Program-made: the position numbers and the translations under genes
Notes under the pieces: generated by a model
The model's database searches: none
What the model was told of the DNA's origin: nothing
The model's input: the letters and a program-made list of their open reading frames with translations, nothing else
Shown here: positions 57,824-64,000 of the stretch, piece after piece
Position numbering within the stretch: the first letter of the stretch is position 1
How the letters are laid out: every line of letters starts with the position of its first letter
Source: Streptomyces sp. NBC_00775
GTDB taxonomy: Bacteria > Actinomycetota > Actinomycetes > Streptomycetales > Streptomycetaceae
Assembly (NCBI RefSeq): GCF_036347135.1
Contig: NZ_CP108938.1
Span: 8,060,001-8,124,000, forward strand
Direction: 5' to 3'
Length of the DNA stretch: 64,000 nucleotides

Positions 57824-59431
57824 ATGGCAGCACAGCAGCGATCGGGTACGGCGAGCAGGCGCGCCTTTCTCCGCAACGTCGGACTCACCGGCGGCGCGGG
57901 CGCGATGTTCGCCACCATGGGGGCCCTCGGCCTCGCGCCCACCGCTCAGGCCGCACAGCGCGAACAGCCCTTCCGTGCACTGAAGTCGAGCGATTTCACG
58001 CTCACCGGGCGCGGCGCCGCCAAGGTCGTCATCGTCGGCGGCGGCATCGCCGGACTCGCGTCCGCGTACGAACTGGGCAAGGCGGGCTACGACTGTACGA
58101 TCCTGGAGGCCAGGGACCGCACCGGTGGCCGCAACTTCACGGTGCGCGGCGGCGATTCGACCACCGACCTCTACGGCAACACGCAGACGGCCCGCTTCGG
58201 CGAGGGCCACTACATGAACGCGGGCCCTGCCCGTCTCCCGCAGTGGATGGTCACCCTCGACTACTGCCGCGAACTCGGCGTCCCCATCGAGGTGTTCACC
58301 AACGTGAACGCGGACGCGTACATCTACAACGAGTCGACCGGCATGACCAAGCCGATGCGCTACCGCACCGCCAAGGCCGATGTCTACGGCTATGTCTCCG
58401 AGTTGCTCGCCAAGGCCACCGACAAGGGCGCCCTCGACAAGGAGCTGACCGCCACCGACCAGGAGAAACTCGTCGAGTTCCTCAAGGACTTCGGCGAACT
58501 CGGCGACAAACTGACGTACGAGGGCGGTGAACGCCGCGGCTACACCACCGTCCCGGCCGCCGCGGGAACCCCAGGCGTGCTCCTCGGGGACGTACCGTCG
58601 GCCTCCGAGGTCTTCGCCACCGGCGTCGGCCGCTACTTCTCCTTCGAATTCGGCTTCGACCAGGCGATGCTGATGTTCCAGCCGGTGGGCGGCATGGACC
58701 AGATACCGCGCGCGCTGACCAAGGCGATCGGGGCCCATCGCATCCGTACAGGGGCCGCGGTTTCCAAAATCACCGACAAGGGGAGTGGCGTTACCGTCAC
58801 TTACACCCAGGGCGGCCGTACCAAGTCCATCGACGCCGACTACTGCATCGGCGCCCTCCCGCCCAACATCTTCGCCAAGATCCCGCACAACCTCGGCTCC
58901 GGCGTCCAGAGCGCGCTGGAGGCGATCACGCCGCAGTCCGCCGCCAAGATCGGCCTGGAGTACCGCTCCCGCTGGTGGGAGCTGGACCACAACATCTACG
59001 GCGGCATCACGGAGACCGACCAGGACGTCGTCCACATCTGGCACCCCTCGTACGGCTTCCACGGCGAGCGCGGCGTACTGATCGGCTACTACAACTACGA
59101 CGACGACGCCGACTCGTACGCGAAGCTCACCCCCGAGGAGCGCGAGAAGCGCGCGGTGGCCACGGGCGTGAAGATCTACGGCGAGAAGTACCGCACCGAA
59201 CTCGCGTCCTCTTTCTCGCACCACTGGCGTCAGACGCCCCACCTGGAGGCCGCCTGGCACGACACCCCCGGCGGACCCGACGACGCCCGCTACAAGCCGC
59301 TGAACCAGCCCACCGGACGGGTCTACTTCGCGGGCGACTGGCTCAGTTACACCGACGCCTGGCAGCACGGTGCCTTCACGTCCGCTCGCAAGGCGGTCAC
59401 CGCGCTCCACGCGCGTGTGCTGTCCTCGTAA
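57824..59431 (+). CDS. Secreted flavin-dependent amine/L-amino acid oxidase
   Basis: A 535-residue exported flavoprotein. ATG 57824 has GAGGGGAG nine bases upstream; the GTG at 57806 overlaps that site. A Tat signal, TASRRAFLRNVGLTGGAGAMF, ends after AQA. The FAD motif is VVIVGGGIAGLASAYELGKAGYDCTILEARDRTGGR and the C-terminal flavin contact is RVYFAGDWLSYTDAWQHGAF. The overall plan matches the monoamine oxidase / L-amino acid oxidase superfamily. It would deaminate an amine or amino acid outside the cell and release hydrogen peroxide and ammonia. Specificity cannot be told from sequence. Confidence 0.9.
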   Translation: MAAQQRSGTASRRAFLRNVGLTGGAGAMFATMGALGLAPTAQAAQREQPFRALKSSDFTLTGRGAAKVVIVGGGIAGLASAYELGKAGYDCTILEARDRTGGRNFTVRGGDSTTDLYGNTQTARFGEGHYMNAGPARLPQWMVTLDYCRELGVPIEVFTNVNADAYIYNESTGMTKPMRYRTAKADVYGYVSELLAKATDKGALDKELTATDQEKLVEFLKDFGELGDKLTYEGGERRGYTTVPAAAGTPGVLLGDVPSASEVFATGVGRYFSFEFGFDQAMLMFQPVGGMDQIPRALTKAIGAHRIRTGAAVSKITDKGSGVTVTYTQGGRTKSIDADYCIGALPPNIFAKIPHNLGSGVQSALEAITPQSAAKIGLEYRSRWWELDHNIYGGITETDQDVVHIWHPSYGFHGERGVLIGYYNYDDDADSYAKLTPEEREKRAVATGVKIYGEKYRTELASSFSHHWRQTPHLEAAWHDTPGGPDDARYKPLNQPTGRVYFAGDWLSYTDAWQHGAFTSARKAVTALHARVLSS

Positions 59432-59608
59432 CACGCGTGTGCTGTCCTCATAGCCGTCTGTAAGTGTCTTCGCGGCCGCTTCGGATGTCTTTCCAGCCGC
59501 TCGTGGTGGCTGAGAAGTCGGTAAGAGGCGGCGGTGCGGAGCGCGGGCCGGGAATGCCCGCGCTCCGGACCACGTTGTGCAGTACGAACACGAGGAGGAG
59601 CGGTCACA

Positions 59609-60547
59609 GTGCTTGATCCGCAGGGTTTGTACGCATGGGAGCCGAAGGGCCTGGCCGTTGTCGACATGGCACTCGCCCAGGAGTCGGCCGGCCTGGTCAT
59701 GCTCTACCACTTCGACGGATACATCGACGCGGGCGAAACCGGCGACCAGATCGTCGACCGGGTGCTCGACTCGCTGCCCCACCAGGTCGTGGCCCGTTTC
59801 GACCACGACCGGCTCGTGGACTACCGGGCCCGGCGCCCGCTGCTGACGTTCAAGCGCGACCGCTGGACCGACTACGAAGAGCCCACCCTTGACGTACGCC
59901 TCGTGCAGGACGCCACGGGCGCGCCCTTCCTGCTGCTCTCCGGCCCCGAGCCGGACGTCGAGTGGGAGCGCTTCGCCGCCGCCGTCCAGCAGATCGTGGA
60001 GCGGCTCGGCGTCCGTCTCTCCGTGAACTTCCACGGCATCCCGATGGGCGTCCCGCACACCCGCCCCGTGGGCCTCACCCCGCACGGCAACCGCACCGAT
60101 CTGGTGCCCGGCCACCGCAGCCCCTTCGATGAGGCACAGGTCCCCGGAAGCGCCGAGGCCCTCGTCGAGTACCGCCTCATGGAGGCAGGACACGACGTGC
60201 TGGGCGTCGCCGCGCACGTGCCGCACTACATCGCGCGTTCCCCGTACCCGGATGCCGCGCTGACCGTACTGGAGTCCATCACCGGCGCGACCGGCCTGGT
60301 GCTCCCCGCCATCGCGCACTCCCTGCGCACCGAGGCGCACCGCACCCAGACGGAGATCGACCGGCAGATCCAGGAGGGGGACGAAGAGCTCGTCGCCCTC
60401 GTCCAGGGTCTTGAGCACCAGTACGACGCCGCGGCGGGCGCCGAGACGCGGGGCAACATGCTCGCGGAGCCGGTGGACATCCCGTCGGCGGACGAGATCG
60501 GGTTGGAGTTCGAGCGGTTCCTGGCGGAGCGGGAGGGCGACGCCTAG
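59609..60547 (+). CDS. PAC2 family protein
   Basis: A 312-residue cytosolic protein starting at GTG 59609 with GAGGAGGAG eight bases upstream. The PAC2 fold (related to proteasome-assembly chaperone 2) is visible in [58 protein letters not shown] and [17 protein letters not shown]. Actinobacterial members occur in proteasome-bearing bacteria, but a chaperone role is only inference. The C-terminal helix [25 protein letters not shown] region carries the family's coiled end. It is followed by coaE after 62 bp. Confidence 0.87.
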   Translation: MLDPQGLYAWEPKGLAVVDMALAQESAGLVMLYHFDGYIDAGETGDQIVDRVLDSLPHQVVARFDHDRLVDYRARRPLLTFKRDRWTDYEEPTLDVRLVQDATGAPFLLLSGPEPDVEWERFAAAVQQIVERLGVRLSVNFHGIPMGVPHTRPVGLTPHGNRTDLVPGHRSPFDEAQVPGSAEALVEYRLMEAGHDVLGVAAHVPHYIARSPYPDAALTVLESITGATGLVLPAIAHSLRTEAHRTQTEIDRQIQEGDEELVALVQGLEHQYDAAAGAETRGNMLAEPVDIPSADEIGLEFERFLAEREGDA

Positions 60548-60609
60548 CCCTGGTCTTTCGGGGCTCCCTGTCGGAGGGACTGTCAGCGGCAGGCCCTAAG
60601 CTGCTGGGC

Positions 60610-61227
60610 ATGCTGAAGGTGGGCCTGACCGGTGGTATCGGCGCCGGCAAGAGCGAGGTGTCGCGGCTGCTCGTCGAGCAGGGCGCGGTGCTGATCGACG
60701 CGGACAGGATCGCGCGAGAGGTCGTCGCGCCCGGAACTCCCGGGCTCGCGGCGGTCGTCGACGCCTTCGGCGAGGACGTGCTCGCACCGGACGGCGGCCT
60801 GGACCGGCCCAAGCTGGGCTCGATCGTCTTCGCCGACCCGGAGAGACTCGCCGTCCTCAACTCGATCGTGCACCCCCTGGTGGGCGCCCGCACCCGCGAA
60901 CTCGAAAGATCCGCCTCCGAAGAGGCCGTCGTCGTACACGACGTGCCCCTCCTCGCCGAGAACAGCCTCGCACCGCTGTACGACCTGGTGATCGTCGTCG
61001 ACGCCAGTCCCGGAACCCAGCTCGACCGGCTCGTACGGCTGCGCGGCATGACCGAGGAGGACGCCCGCGCCCGCATGGCCGCCCAGGCCCCGCGCGAGAA
61101 GCGCCTGGAGATCGCGGACGTCGTCATCGACAACGACGTACCCCTGGAGGAGTTGCAGCGGCGCGTACGGGAGGTATGGGCGGATCTCGCGCGTAGGGCC
61201 CATCAACCCCGTCAGCCCCAGGAATAG
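60610..61227 (+). CDS. coaE: Dephospho-CoA kinase
   Basis: A 205-residue kinase of the CoaE family. The P-loop [11 protein letters not shown] is at residues 5-15, the substrate Asp lies in [13 protein letters not shown], and [24 protein letters not shown] is the lid region. It phosphorylates the 3'-hydroxyl of dephospho-CoA, the last step of coenzyme A synthesis, using ATP. It has the minimal single-domain length, unlike the longer mycobacterial fusion with a GrpB-like domain. A small CCCCC-TGC-GGGGG hairpin follows the stop, before the TPR gene 50 bp on. Confidence 0.96.
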   Translation: MLKVGLTGGIGAGKSEVSRLLVEQGAVLIDADRIAREVVAPGTPGLAAVVDAFGEDVLAPDGGLDRPKLGSIVFADPERLAVLNSIVHPLVGARTRELERSASEEAVVVHDVPLLAENSLAPLYDLVIVVDASPGTQLDRLVRLRGMTEEDARARMAAQAPREKRLEIADVVIDNDVPLEELQRRVREVWADLARRAHQPRQPQE

Positions 61228-61277
61228 CGGCCCCCTGCGGGGGCGTTGAACCCTTCGAGTGAGGGAAGGACTCTGCC

Positions 61278-61658
61278 GTGCCCGAGACCAGCGGTTCGAC
61301 CGGACGTACTCCGGAGACCCATGTCATCGACTTCCGTGCCGCCGAGCGACTGCTCGAAGCGCGGGACCCGCGGGGCGCGGTGAAGCTGCTCGACTCAGTC
61401 ATCGGCGCGCATCCGGAGAACACGGCAGCCCGGCTGCTGCGCGCGCGTGCCTTCTTCGCCGCCGCGCAACTCCGACCCGCCGAGCTGGAGTTCACGATCG
61501 TCCTGGAGCGCGAGCCGGACAACGCCTTCGCGCACTTCGCGCTCGCCCGCACCTATGAGCGCCAGCGCCGCCCCGATCTGGCGAAGCGGCACTTCAGACT
61601 GGCGGCGGCGCTCGACCCGAAGCCGCAGTATCTCGAAGCGGCGCGCTTCGACTCGTAA
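61278..61658 (+). CDS. TPR-repeat protein
   Basis: A 126-residue helical protein from GTG 61278 preceded by GAGGGAAGGA. Three tetratricopeptide helical hairpins cover residues 20-120, for example AERLLEARDPRGAVKLLDSVIGAHPENTAARLLRARAFFAAAQ and AFAHFALARTYERQRRPDLAKRHFRLAAALDP. This family commonly follows coaE in Streptomyces. It is a probable protein-interaction module with no known partner; no signal peptide is seen. Confidence 0.87.
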   Translation: MPETSGSTGRTPETHVIDFRAAERLLEARDPRGAVKLLDSVIGAHPENTAARLLRARAFFAAAQLRPAELEFTIVLEREPDNAFAHFALARTYERQRRPDLAKRHFRLAAALDPKPQYLEAARFDS

Positions 61659-61703
61659 GACATGAGCCGGCGGTGAGTGGGCCGTGAGCGGGCCCTGAGC
61701 CGG

Positions 61704-62024
61704 TCAGGGGTGGCGGTGCTCCGGCGGCCGGTGCGGCGGCCCCTGATCAGCCGGCCGGTACGGAGGTCGCTGATCCACAGGCTGGTACGGCGGGATGTCC
61801 CGGCCCGGCTGGAAGTGCGGCCCCTGATGGATGTGCCACAGGATCATGGTCATGTCGACGGTGACGATCAGCCACAGCACGCCGCAGGCGGCCGCCCATC
61901 CCGGCCGCCCGGCCAGGGCGAACGCGGCCGTCCCGAAGATCGCCCAGATCAGGCCCCACAGGCTCAGCCAGAAGCGCATCCGCAGAGCACTGCGCGCTGT
62001 CGTCGGTTCACTGCCCGTACGCAT
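61704..62024 (-). CDS. DUF6343 family small membrane protein
   Basis: A 106-residue protein from ATG 62024 (MRTGSEPTTARSALRMRFW). Two transmembrane helices, LSLWGLIWAIFGTAAFALA and AAACGVLWLIVTVDMTMILW, are separated by a short RPGW turn. The C terminus is Pro/Gln/Arg-rich (PPYQPVDQRPPYRPADQGPPH) and would be soluble. This layout matches the DUF6343 family of actinobacteria. Function is unknown. It diverges from the acyltransferase-domain gene. Confidence 0.8.
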   Translation of the reverse strand: MRTGSEPTTARSALRMRFWLSLWGLIWAIFGTAAFALAGRPGWAAACGVLWLIVTVDMTMILWHIHQGPHFQPGRDIPPYQPVDQRPPYRPADQGPPHRPPEHRHP

Positions 62025-62117
62025 CAGGATCACTACTCCTACTCGGAAACGTACTCTTCCTGGTGCACGTTCACCAAGGGAGAGCGGTCGGATCCACGAC
62101 CACCGGGGGAGGCGACG

Positions 62118-63104
62118 GTGCTGCTGGACGCGCTGCGGGCGGACGCGAGACTCGCGGAGTGGCTGAGGGACCTGGAGAGCGAGGGCCCGCCGCGGACGGA
62201 AGCGGTGCTTCCGGACGCGGACGAGCTGCCGGACGTCCTGCTCGACCTGACCGTGGCCCACGAGCACATCAATGAACTCGTCGCGCTGCGCGCTCGGTTG
62301 GTGGCCGACCAGGAGGCGATGACACTCCTCGCACGCTGTGTCGGCCGCTTCGTCAGGGACATGGGGGAGATAGGCAAGGGCTGGGAGCCACCCGCGTTCC
62401 CCGCGTCGACGGGGGAGCTCGGGCGCTGCTTCCATGTGTACGTCTTCATCGCGGCGCTTCCCTATGTGCGCGCGTACCACCGGGAGCACGGTGTCCCGGA
62501 GGACGTGTCCCGGCGCACCCTCGCCGACCTCGGCCGCCATGTGGCCGTGCACCACAGACGGCTCGGCACACCCGGGCTGCTGTTCCCCTGGTGGATCGCC
62601 CTGCACTTCCACGGCGAGCTCCTCCAGCTGGGCCGACTGCAGTTCCAGCGGGCGCGGCTCGGCCGGCGCACGGGCCGGGCCGTCGCGGCGACGGGACTGG
62701 ACCTGGGACCCGGCGACTCCTGCCTGAGCCTGCACATCACCGACTTCCGCGGCCCCCTGACACCCTCCGCCTGCGACCGATCGCTCGCCCTGGCCAGGGA
62801 GTTCTTCACCCGCCACTACCCCGACGAGCGCTATGAGGTCGCCTTCTGCCACTCCTGGCTGCTCGACCCCCAGCTCAAGCGGTATCTCTCCGCCGACTCC
62901 AACATCATCCGCTTCCAGGACCGCTTCGAGCTCGTCTACCAGGACAAGACCCCGGACGACGGGGTGCCCATCGGCTTCGTCTTCGGCGATCCGGAGCTGC
63001 CGGTGGAGAAACTGCCACGGCGGAACAGCGTCGAGCGCGCGGTGGTGGACCATCTGCGCGAGGGCGGCCACTGGTATGGCGGGCAAGGATGGTTCGCACT
63101 GTAG
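62118..63104 (+). CDS. Acyltransferase-domain (NAT_N/GNAT_C-like) protein
   Basis: A 328-residue cytosolic protein starting at GTG 62118 behind GGGGGAGG. The N-terminal 130 residues are helical. The C-terminal half contains SLHITDFRGPLTPSACDRSLALAREFFTRHYPDERYEVAFCHSWLLDPQLKRYLSADSNIIRFQDRF, which matches the acyltransferase-domain proteins widespread in Streptomyces. They are annotated as N-acyltransferases with a GNAT-like C-terminal domain. I see no classical acetyl-CoA P-loop (Q/RxxGxG/A). The substrate is unknown. It is followed at 63141 by a hairpin and then by a methyltransferase gene. Confidence 0.75.
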   Translation: MLLDALRADARLAEWLRDLESEGPPRTEAVLPDADELPDVLLDLTVAHEHINELVALRARLVADQEAMTLLARCVGRFVRDMGEIGKGWEPPAFPASTGELGRCFHVYVFIAALPYVRAYHREHGVPEDVSRRTLADLGRHVAVHHRRLGTPGLLFPWWIALHFHGELLQLGRLQFQRARLGRRTGRAVAATGLDLGPGDSCLSLHITDFRGPLTPSACDRSLALAREFFTRHYPDERYEVAFCHSWLLDPQLKRYLSADSNIIRFQDRFELVYQDKTPDDGVPIGFVFGDPELPVEKLPRRNSVERAVVDHLREGGHWYGGQGWFAL

Positions 63105-63140
63105 CTCGACACTCGAACGAGTGAATGGGGGCGGGGTGGG

Positions 63141-63165
63141 AACGGGCCGATGAGGTCGGCCCGTT
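63141..63165 (+). terminator. Hairpin after the acyltransferase-domain gene
   Basis: AACGGGCCGA and TCGGCCCGTT form a ten-base stem around TGAGG. It lies 37 bp after the stop and just before the methyltransferase start. A possible earlier methyltransferase ATG (63150) falls inside this hairpin, which argues against that start. Confidence 0.6.
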
Positions 63166-63173
63166 GGACGGGT

Positions 63174-63863
63174 ATGCGGATCGAGAAGCGACAGGGACAC
63201 GAGGGAACCGGACCCGGTGCCATCACACCGGACGGCTGCGCGGTCGAGCTCTACGCGCGCCTGCCCATCCGGGACGAGCCGGACATCATCACCGCGGCGG
63301 TGCCTGCGGGCGCGCACATCCTGGAACTGGGCAGCGGGGTGGGACGGATGACCCACCCACTCCTGGAGCGCGGGTTCACGGTCACCGCCGTGGACGAGTC
63401 GGCCGAGATGCTGGAGCGCGTTCGAGGAGCGCGCACCATACGCAGCACGATCGAGGACCTCGACCTGGGCGAGACCTTCGACGTGGTGATGCTCGCGTCG
63501 TTCCTCGTCCACACAGGGGACGTCGACGAACGGCAGTCGATGCTCAAGACCTGCGCCCGCCATGTCGCGGAGGGCGGCTGCGTCTTGATCCAGCGAGAGG
63601 GGGAGGACTGGCACACCAACGTCCCCCGCGAGCGGGTCGACCCCTCAGGCTTCATATCCCGGATCACGTCCGCGGAGCCGGTGGGCGACGGGGTGAACTC
63701 GGTCCACGCGGAGTACGAGTTCCCGGACGCCACGTGGACCCAGACGTTCCTGGCCCGCCCGTTGACGAAGGACGAGTTCGAGGAGGCGCTGGGGGAGGCG
63801 GGGTTGCGGGTGGACCGGTATGTGACGGAGGACGGGGTGTGGGTGAGGGCGGTGAAGGGCTGA
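63174..63863 (+). CDS. Class I SAM-dependent methyltransferase 2
   Basis: A 229-residue methyltransferase from ATG 63174 (MRIEKRQGHEG). The SAM motif HILELGSGVGRMTHPLLERGF, acidic AVDESAEML and TFDVVMLASFLVHTGD give a Methyltransf_25-type fold. The C-terminal strands (YEFPDATWTQTFLARPLTKDEFEEAL) close it. No substrate can be inferred, and no other metabolic genes are near. It is unlike the methyltransferase at 54843 in sequence. Confidence 0.87.
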   Translation: MRIEKRQGHEGTGPGAITPDGCAVELYARLPIRDEPDIITAAVPAGAHILELGSGVGRMTHPLLERGFTVTAVDESAEMLERVRGARTIRSTIEDLDLGETFDVVMLASFLVHTGDVDERQSMLKTCARHVAEGGCVLIQREGEDWHTNVPRERVDPSGFISRITSAEPVGDGVNSVHAEYEFPDATWTQTFLARPLTKDEFEEALGEAGLRVDRYVTEDGVWVRAVKG

Positions 63864-63925
63864 GCTGTGCGGGCGCGAGTGACGGCGTCCCGGACCCCTT
63901 CGGCCGCGGCGGGCATCATCCGGCC

Positions 63926-63985
63926 CGTCCGGCGTTTGAGGAGGAGGCCGTTCAGGCCGAAGGGGGGTCTGGGGGCCGCAGCCTC
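63926..63985. repeat. Dispersed Streptomyces intergenic element
   Basis: CGTCCGGCGTTTGAGGAGGA followed by GGCCGTTCAGGCC and GGGGGGTCTGGGGGC matches a sequence found after many Streptomyces genes. Its last part resembles the hairpin elements at 9455 and 22149. It probably acts as a 3'-end element for the methyltransferase gene. Confidence 0.65.
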
Positions 63986-64000
63986 CGGAAGGGACGCGGG

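Noticed and set aside
57794..60418. Long minus-strand open frame opposite the amine oxidase and PAC2 genes
   Set aside because: Spans two well-supported genes and the gap between them, without any recognisable domain.

Overview
The window is high-GC, densely coded actinobacterial chromosome with extreme third-position G/C, GTG and TTG starts, Tat and lipoprotein exports and Streptomyces-type intergenic palindromes. Gene content (Streptomyces griseus-type trypsin, SPW_0924 and DUF6343 small proteins, polA, rpsA, coaE, liv operon, pyk) points to a Streptomyces core-arm region. No species can be named from the sequence alone.

Left part (1-9.4 kb): a steroid ring C/D catabolic cluster. A partial acyl-CoA dehydrogenase diverges from ipdF-kstR2-fadA6. 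An operon echA20-ipdA-ipdB-ipdC, followed by a SIMPL-domain gene, diverges from two short-chain dehydrogenases. Two near-identical palindromes sit in the two divergent promoters and look like KstR2 operators.

9.4-18.4 kb: intergenic palindromes, an ankyrin protein, a secluded HExxH metallopeptidase with a zinc ribbon, a secreted trypsin (sprT), a secreted GH101 endo-alpha-N-acetylgalactosaminidase, a cytoplasmic GH35 beta-galactosidase and its divergent AraC-type regulator. The GH101 and GH35 promoters share a CTTTGTCCATGG box, which suggests one regulon for O-glycan use.

18.4-31.6 kb: chorismate mutase, an orphan response regulator, aminopeptidase N, a lysine-decarboxylase-like plus N-hydroxylase pair without the rest of a siderophore cluster, a secreted 5'-nucleotidase, a second SIMPL protein, pyruvate kinase and a secreted alkylsulfatase.

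31.6-39.3 kb: a LAGLIDADG-type protein containing a TTA codon lies just downstream of an unusual tRNA gene with a leucine CAA anticodon and a class I (short variable loop) body. Then come the ANTAR regulator pdtaR and the branched-chain amino acid ABC transporter livKHMGF.

39.3-64 kb: a membrane-anchored protein of unknown role, a hotdog thioesterase, a YdeP-type molybdopterin oxidoreductase, polA, a 0.9-kb repeat-rich spacer, a beta-lactamase-fold serine hydrolase, DUF4184 membrane protein, a secreted lytic transglycosylase, SPW_0924 and DUF3068 proteins, helicase hrpB, a methyltransferase, rpsA with a clear promoter, long leader and terminator, a secreted flavin amine oxidase, a PAC2 protein, coaE, a TPR protein, DUF6343 protein, an acyltransferase-domain protein and a second methyltransferase.
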